A DNA stretch of 64,000 nt from Kerstersia similis. Its GTDB lineage: Bacteria; Pseudomonadota; Gammaproteobacteria; Burkholderiales; Burkholderiaceae_B. Positions 29,914 through 38,754 of the stretch are shown here, piece after piece (the first letter of the stretch is position 1; each line of letters starts with the position of its first letter). The stretch lies in assembly GCF_965139615.1 (NCBI RefSeq), contig NZ_CBCSIQ010000001.1, forward strand, positions 248,001-312,000. Reading direction: 5' to 3'. The notes under the pieces are model-generated. The model did no database searches and was not told the origin of the DNA. It saw only the letters and a program-made list of their open reading frames with translations. A program made the position numbers and the translations under genes.

Positions 29914-30960
29914 ATGTCACATCACATCACCGTTATTCCCGCCAATCATGTCTTCTCCGTAGAGGAGGGCCAGAATCTGCTGGATGCTGCGCTTGCGGCA
30001 GGCATTGTGTTGCCCTACAGCTGCCGTAACGGCGCCTGTTCGAGCTGCAAGGGCAAGGTGATCAGCGGCGAGTTCCAGGCTGGCGGTGCCGTGGCGCAAA
30101 GTTTGCCGACCTCGGATATCGCTGCGGGATACACGCTGTTCTGTCAGGTCACGCCCACCTCCGACATGGTCATCGAGTCCCATCAGGTGCGTTTGGCGAC
30201 GGATATCGAAATCCGCAAGCTGCCGGTGCGCGTTCTGGCGATGGAGCGCCCCGTGGCCGATGTGGCCATTCTGACATTGCAATTGCCGGCGACGGAGAAT
30301 TTCCGATACTACGCCGGCCAGTATGTAGATATCCTTTTGAAAGACGGTGTGCGACGCAGCTATTCCGTGGCCAGTGCGCCGGGGCAAGCCAAAACCCTGG
30401 AACTGCATTTGCGCCATGTGCCTGGCGGTCTGTTCACCGACCATGTATTTGGCGTCGGCGCGACGCAGATGCGCATCAAGGAAATCCTGCGCATCGAAGG
30501 ACCGCAAGGCTCATTCTTCCTGAGGGAAGATGACGCTGCGCCCATCGTGATGCTCTGCAGCGGTACAGGGTTCGCGCCGGTGCAGTCCATGGTGGAGCAC
30601 ATGCGCGCACAAGGCTTGCGCCGCCAGGTGCGCCTGTACTGGGGCGGGCGCCGGCCGGTGGATCTCTACCACGACGCCAAGGCGCGTGAGTGGGCGCAGC
30701 AGATGCCGGATTTCTCCTATATTCCAGTGGTGTCCGATGCGCAGGCAGCGGACGGCTGGCAAGGGAGGACCGGATGGGTGCATGAGGCCGTCTTGCAGGA
30801 TTTGCCTGACTTGTCGGGTTGGCAGGTGTATGCCTGTGGCGCGCCTGCTATGGTGGAAGCGGCAAGACGCGATTTCCTGCAGCGTGGGGGCCTGTCTGAA
30901 GCCCGGTTTTTCTCGGATGCCTTTACCAATGCGGCAGATCTGGCGGCCTTGCAAGTGTGA
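29914..30960 (+). CDS. Ferredoxin-fused NAD(P)H-flavin oxidoreductase (CDP-6-deoxy-delta-3,4-glucoseen reductase-like)
   Basis: A 348-residue electron-transfer protein. Residues about 1-90 form a plant-type [2Fe-2S] ferredoxin with CRNGACSSCKGKV and the fourth Cys in LFCQV. Then comes an FAD-binding barrel with RRSYSVASAP and a NAD(P) domain with VMLCSGTGFAPVQSMVEHM and a C-terminal VYACGAPAMVEAAR. This is the layout of AscD/E3 and of many monooxygenase reductases. In the E3 pathway it works with an E1 dehydratase for deoxysugars; no such partner is nearby, so the true partner is unknown. The start lacks a strong ribosome binding site. Confidence 0.88.
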   Translation: MSHHITVIPANHVFSVEEGQNLLDAALAAGIVLPYSCRNGACSSCKGKVISGEFQAGGAVAQSLPTSDIAAGYTLFCQVTPTSDMVIESHQVRLATDIEIRKLPVRVLAMERPVADVAILTLQLPATENFRYYAGQYVDILLKDGVRRSYSVASAPGQAKTLELHLRHVPGGLFTDHVFGVGATQMRIKEILRIEGPQGSFFLREDDAAPIVMLCSGTGFAPVQSMVEHMRAQGLRRQVRLYWGGRRPVDLYHDAKAREWAQQMPDFSYIPVVSDAQAADGWQGRTGWVHEAVLQDLPDLSGWQVYACGAPAMVEAARRDFLQRGGLSEARFFSDAFTNAADLAALQV

Positions 30961-31152
30961 ACGGCCTGGCGGTAGCGCCCAGGCGGGCCGGCACCCATCT
31001 TGTCGTTTTTTAGGGCTGCGGGATGGCAGCCGGAGCGTTACACTCAGCGATTATCGCCTGCGGGGTGGGCGATCAGAGTCAACGCGCGCATGCATCCATG
31101 CTGAATCATGTGCGCAGCAAAGGTTTGCATCCTGGAAAACGGGGGGAACAGC

Positions 31153-32409
31153 ATGAGAGTTGTGGTGTTGGGCAGCGGGGTGGTAGGCACTTCCAGCGCA
31201 TGGTGGCTGCGTCAGGCAGGCCATGAGGTTGAAGTGCTGGATCGCAGTACGGGGCCTGCACAGGAAACCAGTTTTGCCAATGGCTGCCAGATTTCGGTTT
31301 CCTATGCTGAGCCTTGGGCCAATCCCCATGCGCCGCTGAAGTTGCTCAAATGGTTGTTCAAGGATGATGCGCCATTGCTGTTCCGTCCGCAGCTGGACTG
31401 GCACCAGTGGCTGTGGGGCGCGGCCTTCCTGCGTGAGTGCCTGCCTTCGCGTTTGCCGCGCAACATCCGTGCGATGGTACGGATGGCGGAGTACAGCCGC
31501 AGCACCCTGCGTGAATTGCGCCGCGAACTGTCCATTGAGTACGACCACCTGGAACGCGGCATCCTGAATTTCTATCGCAGCCAGGAAGAGTTCGACGATT
31601 CCCAGGAAGCGGCCGGCATGATGCGCGATTTCGGCGTGGAGCGCCGGGTCGTTTCGACCGATGAAGTCGTGCAGATCGAACCTGCGCTGGCGCCCAGCCG
31701 CCATCTGATCGTCGGCGGGGACTACACCCCTGAAGATGAAAGCGGTGATGTGCATAAATTCACTGCGGCGCTGGCGCAGCGTGCCGAGGCTGCCGGTGTC
31801 AACTTCCGTTTTTCGACGCGGATCACGCGCCTGCTTTGCGAGCAGGGGCGCATCACCGGTGTGGAAGTCATTGCGCCCGAAGGCCATTATGAGATCGTGC
31901 GTGCCGATGCCTTCGTCGTGGCGCTGGGCAGCTTTTCCCCGCAATTGCTGCGTCCGCTGGGAGTGCGTTGCATGGTGTATCCCGCCAAGGGGTATTCCGC
32001 GACCTTCCCCGTGATCGCGCCGGAACTGGCGCCCATGGCCAGCCTGACCGATAGCGGTCACAAAATTGTGTTCAGCCGCCTGGGCGACAAACTGCGCATG
32101 GCTGGCACTGCGGAACTTTCTGGGTATTCGCGTTCTCTAAATAATAAGCGCTGCGAAGCCATGACGCGGGTAGCGCGAGAGCTGTTCCCCGATGCGCTGG
32201 ATTTCGACAACGTGGCATATTGGACCGGGCTGCGTCCTGCAACCCCGTCCAACGTGCCCTTGATCGGCCGTTCGCGCATTGCCAACCTTTATCTCAACAC
32301 CGGGCACGGCACACTGGGCTGGACCATGGGTGCCGGTTCGGGCCGGGCGCTGGCGGATATCGTATCCGGCCGTCGTCCGGAACCCGAGTTCCCCTTTCTA
32401 GGCGTTTAA
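31153..32409 (+). CDS. dadA: D-amino acid dehydrogenase small subunit (DadA-like)
   Basis: A 418-residue FAD-dependent oxidoreductase that deaminates D-amino acids at the membrane and passes electrons to the respiratory chain. The N-terminal FAD motif is VVVLGSGVVGTSSAWWLRQAGHEVEVLDR, followed by the DadA-specific ETSFANGCQISVSYAEPWANP. The C-terminal part has YWTGLRPATPSNVPLIGRS and LNTGHGTLGWTMGAGSGR. The start at 31153 has a GGGGGGAA run before it; the open frame extends upstream without homology. No alanine racemase (dadX) is adjacent. Confidence 0.92.
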   Translation: MRVVVLGSGVVGTSSAWWLRQAGHEVEVLDRSTGPAQETSFANGCQISVSYAEPWANPHAPLKLLKWLFKDDAPLLFRPQLDWHQWLWGAAFLRECLPSRLPRNIRAMVRMAEYSRSTLRELRRELSIEYDHLERGILNFYRSQEEFDDSQEAAGMMRDFGVERRVVSTDEVVQIEPALAPSRHLIVGGDYTPEDESGDVHKFTAALAQRAEAAGVNFRFSTRITRLLCEQGRITGVEVIAPEGHYEIVRADAFVVALGSFSPQLLRPLGVRCMVYPAKGYSATFPVIAPELAPMASLTDSGHKIVFSRLGDKLRMAGTAELSGYSRSLNNKRCEAMTRVARELFPDALDFDNVAYWTGLRPATPSNVPLIGRSRIANLYLNTGHGTLGWTMGAGSGRALADIVSGRRPEPEFPFLGV

Positions 32410-32423
32410 AGTCAGAGTCATCT

Positions 32424-33764
32424 ATGAGCATCAAACAAGAGTTTTCTGGCCGCTTGTTTTCTGGCCATATGCTGCAGGCGATGCGTCGCTTGCCCCAGGC
32501 CTTGGCGCTGGCATTGGGTGTATCCGGTTCTGCCGTCGCCTGGGCCGCGCCGCAGGAAGTGCAGGTTTGGCATACGTTGACGGGCCGCAATCAGGCCGAG
32601 TTCGACAAACTGGCCGCGGATTACAACAAAAGCCAGGCCAATGTCCGGGTCGTGTTGCGTGGTTTCAATGGTGAAGATGAGCTGGCGCGCGAAACCGCGA
32701 TGGCGATAGCCGGCAAGTATGCGCCGCAACTGGTGCAGATCAGTGACCAGCATTCGCCGGAAGTCATTGCGGAACATGCAGCCATTTTGCCCATGCACCA
32801 GTTGCTTGCCACGCACCCGATCCGCGACCAGGCCTGGTTCCTGCCGCAGGCCAGCAGCTTTGTGCGTGATGGCCGTGGCCGCCTGCTGGCGTTCCCGTGG
32901 ATGGCGGAAGTACCGGTGATGTTCTACAACATCGACGCCTATCGCAAGGCAGGCCTGAATCCGGCACAGCCGGCTCGCACCTGGAACGATCTGCAGAACG
33001 AACTGGCGCAGCTCTATGAGCGTACCGATCTGCAATGCGCCTATGCGACTGGCGACCCTCTGACCGTGCACCTGGAGAACCTGGCGCCGGTGAACGGCAA
33101 GCTGTATGCCACAGCGGATAACGGCCTGGGCCGTGGCAAGCCCAGCCTGAATTTCGATGTGCTGTATATGCGCCATATCTCGCTGATGGCCAGCTGGAAG
33201 CGCGGCCACCTGATGACGGAATTCCCCAATGACAACGAAGCGAACCTGGCATTTGCGCGCGGCCGTTGCGGCGTGCTGACGACAGGCTCGGGGGCGCTGG
33301 GGGAATTGATGGCATCCAATACGCTGTCGTTCGGCGTGGCGCCGCTGCCTTACTATTCGCAGGTGACGAGCCAGCCCGGCAAGCCGTTCATCAGCGGCAG
33401 TGCGCTGTGGGCGCTGAAGGGGCACGATCGAGGTTCCGATGCGGCGACGGCCTCGTTCCTGGCCTACCTGGCTACGCCGGTGGTGGCTGCCGAGTGGCAT
33501 CAGAAGACCGGTTATCTGCCGCTGACGCAAGCGGCCTTCCTGGCAGCCGATGTGTCTTTCTATGACCGCATTCCGGGGACGCAGAAACTGATTGCCTCGC
33601 TGGAAAGTGCGCCGACGGTGGCCAGCCGCGGCTTCCGCCTGCCGAATTATCCGCAGGTCGCCGTGGTGCTCAATGATGCCTTGGCGGCGGCATTGTCGGG
33701 CCAGCGTCCGGCGATGGAAGCGCTGCAAAGTGCCGTGCGTCAGGGTAATGCCTTGATGAAGTGA
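32424..33764 (+). CDS. Extracellular solute-binding protein, family 1 (glycerol-3-phosphate/UgpB-like), orphan
   Basis: A 446-residue periplasmic protein with a signal sequence (LPQALALALGVSGSAVAWA, cleaved before APQEVQV) and the family-1 binding fold: EVQVWHTLTGRNQAEFDKLAADYNKSQ, QISDQHSPEVIAEHAAILPMHQL, then GVAPLPYYSQVTSQPGKPFISGSALWALKG. The lobes resemble UgpB, which binds glycerol-3-phosphate and glycerophosphodiesters. No permease or ATPase genes follow: a strong terminator comes 54 nt after the stop. It starts 15 nt after dadA, so it may be cotranscribed. Either it serves a transporter encoded elsewhere, or it has a sensing role. Confidence 0.88.
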   Translation: MSIKQEFSGRLFSGHMLQAMRRLPQALALALGVSGSAVAWAAPQEVQVWHTLTGRNQAEFDKLAADYNKSQANVRVVLRGFNGEDELARETAMAIAGKYAPQLVQISDQHSPEVIAEHAAILPMHQLLATHPIRDQAWFLPQASSFVRDGRGRLLAFPWMAEVPVMFYNIDAYRKAGLNPAQPARTWNDLQNELAQLYERTDLQCAYATGDPLTVHLENLAPVNGKLYATADNGLGRGKPSLNFDVLYMRHISLMASWKRGHLMTEFPNDNEANLAFARGRCGVLTTGSGALGELMASNTLSFGVAPLPYYSQVTSQPGKPFISGSALWALKGHDRGSDAATASFLAYLATPVVAAEWHQKTGYLPLTQAAFLAADVSFYDRIPGTQKLIASLESAPTVASRGFRLPNYPQVAVVLNDALAAALSGQRPAMEALQSAVRQGNALMK

Positions 33765-33818
33765 ATGTGGCCGGGGCATGCCCCGGCGCAGCGGCTGGCG
33801 GACACCCGCTGGCTGGAA

Positions 33819-33856
33819 ACGGGAAGGGCGGCTCAGGCCGGCTTCCCGTTTTTTTT
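33819..33856 (+). terminator. Intrinsic terminator after the solute-binding protein gene
   Basis: ACGGGAAG (33819-33826) pairs with CTTCCCGT (33842-33849), followed by eight T. The stem is 8 bp with a 15-nt GC-rich loop that can pair internally (GGC...GCC). Confidence 0.85.
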
Positions 33857-33984
33857 GCCCGACAGCGGTGGCGGAGGCCAGCCCGCCGTGCCTAGGCTCC
33901 GACAAGGGCCGGGCTTGCCCGGGGCATGTTTTGTGCATGCGCGGCTGGTTGCACACGGACAGGGATAGGCGGGAGAAGCCAGGT

Positions 33985-35025
33985 ATGGATTCATTGACAC
34001 AGGCAGTACTGGGGGGTGCCCTGCAGGGTAGCCTGCTGGGACGATGGCAAGGGCGGCGGGCCCTGGCGTATGGTGCGGCGCTGGCAACATTGCCAGACCT
34101 GGATGTGCTGATACGCTATGCCGACCCGGTGTCGATGATGACCTATCATCGCGGATTTTCGCATTCCCTGTTCGTCCTGACCGGACTGGCTGCCGTGCTG
34201 ACCGGCCTGATACGCTGGCGCTGGCCGCAGGCGGCCTATGGCTGGCGGCGCCTGTTCCTGACCTTATGGCTGGTGCTGCTGACGCATCCCTTGCTGGATG
34301 CGTTCACGGTGTACGGCACTCAGTTGTTTTGGCCGTTGCAACCGGTACCCGCGAGCTGGGCAGCGGTCTTCATCATTGACCCTGTCTATACCCTGCCTTT
34401 GCTGGGCGCGGTGATATATGGCGTCTGGCGTGGCTGCACGGCCAGGGCCCGCCGCCTGATGGCGGCCGCCCTGGTATTCAGCACCCTGTACCTGGGCTTT
34501 GGCTGCATCAGCCGGATGGTGGCTGAACACCGGGTCTCGGTGGCGTTGCAGGCGCGTGGGGTGGCGGTCACTGAATTGCGCGGCGTGCCCATGCCGTTCA
34601 ATACCCTGCTCTGGCGGGTGCTGGCCCGGACGCCGGATGGGTCCTATTACGAGGCCGTCAGTGGTCTGTTCGACCAGGCGCCGCCCGAGTTGCTGCGCCA
34701 GCCCTTGAATCAGGATCTGGCACAGGCCCTGGCAACCGACCCCTTGCATCAGCGGCTGCGCTGGTTCACGGACGGTTGGCTGCGCTATGACCAGCGCGGG
34801 AACGCGCTGGTGGTGACGGACCTGCGCATGGGGGTGCCGGGCAGCTACACCTTTCGCTTCAAAATGGCCGAGCAGGATGCTCAGGGGCAGTGGCAGCATG
34901 TCGTGCCCAGTGCCTGGGAGAGCCAGGACACGGCAGGCAGCGCCGAACTGGGACTGCTGTTCCGGCGTATCTGGCGGCAGGAACCACCGCTGCCGCTGCC
35001 AAACTGGATGGAGCGTTTCCTGTAA
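33985..35025 (+). CDS. YdjM/YbcI-family inner-membrane metal-dependent hydrolase (DUF457)
   Basis: A 346-residue protein whose first half has four to five membrane segments and the DUF457 signature: MDSLTQAVLGGALQGSLLG at the start, LPDLDVLIRYADPVSMMTYHRGFSHSL with the conserved Asp, His and HRGxSHS residues, and LLLTHPLLDAFTVYGTQLFWP. These acidic and His residues probably bind a metal. E. coli YdjM is LexA-regulated, but the function of the family is poorly known. The start at 33985 follows GGGAGAA by 10 nt; the longer upstream frame overlaps the previous terminator. Confidence 0.9.
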   Translation: MDSLTQAVLGGALQGSLLGRWQGRRALAYGAALATLPDLDVLIRYADPVSMMTYHRGFSHSLFVLTGLAAVLTGLIRWRWPQAAYGWRRLFLTLWLVLLTHPLLDAFTVYGTQLFWPLQPVPASWAAVFIIDPVYTLPLLGAVIYGVWRGCTARARRLMAAALVFSTLYLGFGCISRMVAEHRVSVALQARGVAVTELRGVPMPFNTLLWRVLARTPDGSYYEAVSGLFDQAPPELLRQPLNQDLAQALATDPLHQRLRWFTDGWLRYDQRGNALVVTDLRMGVPGSYTFRFKMAEQDAQGQWQHVVPSAWESQDTAGSAELGLLFRRIWRQEPPLPLPNWMERFL

Positions 35026-35045
35026 GAGCGGTTGCTTGTAAGGGG

Positions 35046-35094
35046 GGGCAGCTGCCGTCCCACGCCCTTGTAGTCAGTGGTACGGCAGCTGCCC
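35046..35094. terminator. Long hairpin (17 of 18 bp) between convergent genes
   Basis: GGGCAGCTGCCGTCCCAC (35046-35063) pairs with GTGGTACGGCAGCTGCCC (35077-35094), one mismatch, 13-nt loop. It lies 21 nt past the stop of the DUF457 gene and before the remnant of the convergent amidohydrolase gene. There is no T-tract. The segment from 35095 to 35219 shows no further signal. Confidence 0.5.
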
Positions 35095-35219
35095 TCCGGC
35101 AGGGCGCTTCTGGCATGGCGGCGAGCCGGGCCCGACAGTGGGCCAGGGTTGGGCGCAGGGCCGTAGCGGGTGGCCGGGGGCGCCATGGCCTGGTGCCCGT
35201 CCGCCACGGGGTGCCGGGC

Positions 35220-35784
35220 TTAGCGCTGGGCTGGTACGGCGGTGTGAACCGGGCGGCCCTGGAACACGGTCAGCAAGACTTCGGTATTGCTGATGTCTGC
35301 CGTCGGGATAGTGAAGAGATCACGGTCCAGCACGATGATGTCGGCCGATTTCCCGACTTCCAGTGTGCCCGTCTGCTCCTCGCGCCCGATGGCCTTGGCG
35401 CCTGCCTGGGTAAAGATGCGCAGGGCCTCCTCCAGCTGGATGGCCTGTTCCGGGTTCAGCGTCTGGCCGGCACGCTGGCCATGAGGATCGGCGCGGGTAG
35501 GTAGCGCTTCAATGACAGGCTAGGGATTGTTGTCCTTGACGCTCGAGGGCCAGGATATTGTCATCCTTGATGGCAATGGCTTCCACCCAGGGCTGCTGGG
35601 GATTCTCGGTATAGATGCGGCCATTGTGGAGCAGCATGTCGGCATTGTTGCCAGGGGCGGCGAGCGTGGGTGCCGACCAGGCGCTCAGGCTGGCGGCCAG
35701 TGCCAATATGAGAAACGGGAAATACAGGCAAAAAAACCGCCTGGAAAAAAGGCTGTCCGCCTGCATGTGCAGGCGAGGGAGCAC
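35220..35784 (-). pseudogene. Amidohydrolase (YtcJ-like) gene remnant with a large internal deletion
   Basis: The 5' part (35784 down to about 35535) encodes a signal peptide (FLILALAASLSAWSAPTLAAP) and the first strand of a YtcJ-type amidohydrolase, NADMLLHNGRIYTENPQQPW. The frame ends at 35509. In the neighbouring frame the family's C-terminal end is intact, from about 35519 to the TAA at 35220: TRADPHGQRAGQTLNPEQAI, then AKAIGREEQTGTLEVGKSAD and IIVLDRDLFTIP. A TAG at 35522-35520 stands where the family usually has Trp (NPW). Such enzymes are about 550-620 residues, so roughly 400 codons, including all metal-binding residues of the barrel, are missing. The gene cannot make an active enzyme. 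Confidence 0.85.
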
Positions 35785-35831
35785 GCGTTCAGGCTTTTAT
35801 CCTAGCCCGCGCTCTGATCCGGACGGGCATG

Positions 35832-35863
35832 AAAAAAGCCATGCCCAGATAGGGCATGGCTTT
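35832..35863 (-). terminator. Intrinsic terminator of acnB
   Basis: On the minus strand AAGCCATGCCC (35862-35852) pairs with GGGCATGGCTT (35846-35836), loop of five, followed by T residues down to 35832. It lies about 65 nt past the acnB stop. Confidence 0.85.
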
Positions 35864-35926
35864 CTTGAAGCCGCCCCTGCGAAGGGGGGCTTGTGCGAGG
35901 TAGCCGGTGCGGGCACCGGCCTTGCA

Positions 35927-38512
35927 TTACACGCTGACGCTGTCTGCAACGTCCTTGTAGTCTGCGATCTGGTCGAAGTTCAGGTACTTGTAGATCTTGT
36001 CGCCATTTTCATTGATGACGCCAATATCGGCCATGTACTCTTCCTTCGTGGGGATGCGACCCAGGCGCGAGCAGATGGCGGCCAGTTCGGCGGAACCCAG
36101 GTACACGAAGGTGTTCTTGCCCAGGCGGTTCGGGAAGTTACGCGTGCTGGTGGACATCACCGTTGCGCCTTCACGGACTTGCGCCTGGTTGCCCATGCAC
36201 AGCGAGCAGCCGGGCATTTCGGTGCGCGCACCTGCCGTGCCGAACACGCCGTAGTGGCCTTCTTCGGTCAGCTGGGCGGCATCCATCTTGGTGGGCGGAG
36301 CCACCCACAGCTTGACCGGGATATCGCGCTTGCCTTCCAGCAGCTTGGACGCTGCGCGGAAGTGGCCGATGTTGGTCATGCAGCTGCCGATGAACACTTC
36401 GTCGATGGTGGCGCCGGCAACGTCGGACAGCGTCTTGACGTCGTCCGGGTCGTTCGGGCAGGCCACGATGGGCTCATGGATGTCGGCCAGGTCGATGTCG
36501 ATGACAGCGGCGTATTCGGCGTCTGCATCCGGTTCCAGCAGCTTGGGGTCGGCCAGCCAGGCTTCCATCGCCTTGATGCGGCGAGCCAGGCTGCGTTCGT
36601 CCTTGTAGCCATTGGCGATCATCCACTTCAGCATCACGATGTTGCTGTTGATGTATTCGATGATCGGTTCCTTGTTCAGGCGCACGGTGCAGCCTGCGGC
36701 GGAACGTTCGGCCGATGCGTCGGACAGTTCGAATGCCTGTTCGACCTTCAGCTCGGGCAAGCCTTCGATTTCCAGGATGCGGCCGGAGAAGATGTTCTTC
36801 TTGCCTTGCTTGGCAACCGTCAGCAGGCCTTGCTTGATGGCGTAGAGCGGAATGGCATTGACCAGGTCACGCAGCGTGACGCCGGGTTGCATCTTGCCCT
36901 TGAAACGCACCAGCACGGATTCCGGCATGTCCAGCGGCATGACGCCAGTGGCGGCAGCAAAGGCCACCAGGCCCGAACCGGCCGGGAAGCTGATGCCGAT
37001 CGGGAAGCGGGTGTGCGAGTCGCCGCCGGTGCCGACGGTATCCGGCAGCAGCATGCGGTTCAGCCAGGAGTGGATCACGCCGTCGCCGGGGCGCAGCGAG
37101 ATGCCGCCACGGGTGCTGATGAACTCGGGCAGCGTGTGGTGCGTCTTGACGTCCACGGGCTTGGGGTAGGCGGCAGTGTGGCAGAACGACTGCATCACCA
37201 GGTCGGCCGAGAAACCCAGGCAGGCCAGGTCTTTCAGCTCGTCGCGGGTCATGGGGCCGGTGGTGTCCTGGCTGCCCACGGAGGTCATCTTGGGTTCGCA
37301 GTAGGTACCCGGGCGCACGCCCTGGCCTTCCGGCAGGCCGCAGGCACGGCCGACCATCTTCTGCGCCAGTGAAAAGCCCTTGCCGCTATCGACAGGGTTC
37401 TGCGGCAGGCGGAACAGCGTGGAGGGGGGCAGGCCCAGCACTTCGCGGGCCTTGGCGGTCAGGCCACGGCCAATGATCAGCGGAATGCGGCCGCCGGCGC
37501 GCACTTCGTCGAACAGCACATCCGACTTGACCTTGAATTCGGCGATGACTTCGCCGTTCTTCAGGGCCTTGCCTTCATAGGGGCGCAGTTCAACGACGTC
37601 GCCCATTTCCATTTGCGATACGTCGAGTTCGATAGGCAGAGCGCCGGCATCTTCCATGGTGTTGTAGAAGATGGGGGCGATCTTGCCGCCCAGACAGACG
37701 CCACCGAAGCGCTTGTTGGGAACGAAGGGAATGTCCTCGCCAGTGAACCACAGCACCGAGTTGGTGGCGGATTTGCGCGAAGAACCGGTGCCGACCACAT
37801 CGCCGACGTAGGCGATCAGGTGGCCCTTGTCTTTCAGGGATTCGAGGAACTTGACGGGGCCGACCTTGCCGGCGTCATCAGGCTCGATGCCGGGACGCGG
37901 GTTCTTGAGCATGGCCAGCGCGTGCAGCGGGATGTCCGGGCGGCTCCAGGCGTCAGGGGCGGGCGACAGATCGTCGGTATTGGTTTCGCCAGTCACCTTG
38001 AAGACGGTGATGGTCATGCTTTCCGGCACTTCCGGGCGGCTGGTGAACCATTCGCCGTCAGCCCAGCTTTGCAGCACGGCCTGGGCGTTGGCATTGCCTT
38101 TCTCGGCCTTTTCCTGCACATCATGGAAGGCGTCGAACATCAGCAGCGTTTTCTTCAGGCCTTCGGCAGCCAGCATGCCGACTTCGGCATCGTCCAGCAG
38201 TTCGATCAGGGCGCTGATGTTGTAGCCGCCGAGCATGGTGCCCAGCAGACGGACCGCGTGAGAGCGGTCGATCAGCGGACACGACTCGGTGCCATGGGCC
38301 ACGGCGGCCAGATAGGATGCCTTGACCTTGGCGGCATCGTCCACGCCGGCCGGCACGCGGTGCGTGATCAGGTCAAGCAGGAACTCTTCTTCGCCCGCAG
38401 GCGGATTCTTCAGCAGTTCGATAACGCCGGCGGTTTGCTGGGCGGACAGCGGCAGCGGCGGAATGCCCAGGGCGGCGCGCTCGGCGACGTGTTGGCGGTA
38501 GGCTTCTAGCAT
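35927..38512 (-). CDS. acnB: Bifunctional aconitate hydratase 2 / 2-methylisocitrate dehydratase
   Basis: An 861-residue aconitase B. It isomerises citrate to isocitrate in the TCA cycle and can dehydrate 2-methylisocitrate. The order is the AcnB-specific one: the N-terminal HEAT-like domain (MLEAYRQHVAERAALGIPPL), the swivel domain (GDVVGTGSSRKSATNSVLWF), then the three catalytic domains. Cluster ligands are Cys in GSCMTNIGHFRA and the two Cys of MPGCSLCMGNQ. The start at 38512 gives the standard family length; the longer frame crosses the promoter. The promoter and a palindromic operator lie just upstream, and the gene ends in an intrinsic terminator. Confidence 0.97.
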   Translation of the reverse strand: MLEAYRQHVAERAALGIPPLPLSAQQTAGVIELLKNPPAGEEEFLLDLITHRVPAGVDDAAKVKASYLAAVAHGTESCPLIDRSHAVRLLGTMLGGYNISALIELLDDAEVGMLAAEGLKKTLLMFDAFHDVQEKAEKGNANAQAVLQSWADGEWFTSRPEVPESMTITVFKVTGETNTDDLSPAPDAWSRPDIPLHALAMLKNPRPGIEPDDAGKVGPVKFLESLKDKGHLIAYVGDVVGTGSSRKSATNSVLWFTGEDIPFVPNKRFGGVCLGGKIAPIFYNTMEDAGALPIELDVSQMEMGDVVELRPYEGKALKNGEVIAEFKVKSDVLFDEVRAGGRIPLIIGRGLTAKAREVLGLPPSTLFRLPQNPVDSGKGFSLAQKMVGRACGLPEGQGVRPGTYCEPKMTSVGSQDTTGPMTRDELKDLACLGFSADLVMQSFCHTAAYPKPVDVKTHHTLPEFISTRGGISLRPGDGVIHSWLNRMLLPDTVGTGGDSHTRFPIGISFPAGSGLVAFAAATGVMPLDMPESVLVRFKGKMQPGVTLRDLVNAIPLYAIKQGLLTVAKQGKKNIFSGRILEIEGLPELKVEQAFELSDASAERSAAGCTVRLNKEPIIEYINSNIVMLKWMIANGYKDERSLARRIKAMEAWLADPKLLEPDADAEYAAVIDIDLADIHEPIVACPNDPDDVKTLSDVAGATIDEVFIGSCMTNIGHFRAASKLLEGKRDIPVKLWVAPPTKMDAAQLTEEGHYGVFGTAGARTEMPGCSLCMGNQAQVREGATVMSTSTRNFPNRLGKNTFVYLGSAELAAICSRLGRIPTKEEYMADIGVINENGDKIYKYLNFDQIADYKDVADSVSV

Positions 38513-38551
38513 GGTTGATTTGCCTGCAAAAAGGGACTTGAAACACTGAGT

Positions 38552-38581
38552 ATTGTAATGGGAAAAGCAGGGGGGCTGCAA
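38552..38581 (-). promoter_or_regulatory. Predicted acnB promoter
   Basis: On the minus strand TTGCAG (38581-38576) and TACAAT (38557-38552) are separated by 18 nt and match sigma-70 -35 and -10 elements (4 of 6 and 5 of 6). The expected start is about 35 nt upstream of the ATG. The palindromic operator lies 2 nt upstream of the -35. Confidence 0.65.
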
Positions 38582-38583
38582 TA

Positions 38584-38604
38584 GTCTTATATAAGACATA
38601 AGAC
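38584..38604 (-). promoter_or_regulatory. Palindromic operator plus half-site upstream of acnB (predicted GntR site)
   Basis: GTCTTATATAAGAC (38584-38597) is a perfect 14-nt palindrome, extended on one side by another GTCTTAT half-site (minus-strand reading, 38604-38598). It abuts the acnB -35 element. The same arrangement recurs at 40916-40936 before the GntR/HutC gene, matching at 19 of 21 positions. Binding by that GntR protein is inferred from the shared motif and linkage. Confidence 0.7.
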
Positions 38605-38754
38605 TGGTTCGCATTTGCCATGGCGATTGGAACGGCAGCGGCGTTGGCGGCAGGCACGGCGATCCAGGGTGTGACACAATGCCGCGCTCGGGCAGCAGGC
38701 CTGGCAAGGTGCGCGCAGCCCTGGGTTGCGGGTGGAAACAAGAAAGGGGAAGGG

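Noticed and set aside
35615..37372. 585-codon open frame antisense to acnB
   Set aside because: Mirror of acnB codon bias, no domain; acnB is complete on the other strand.
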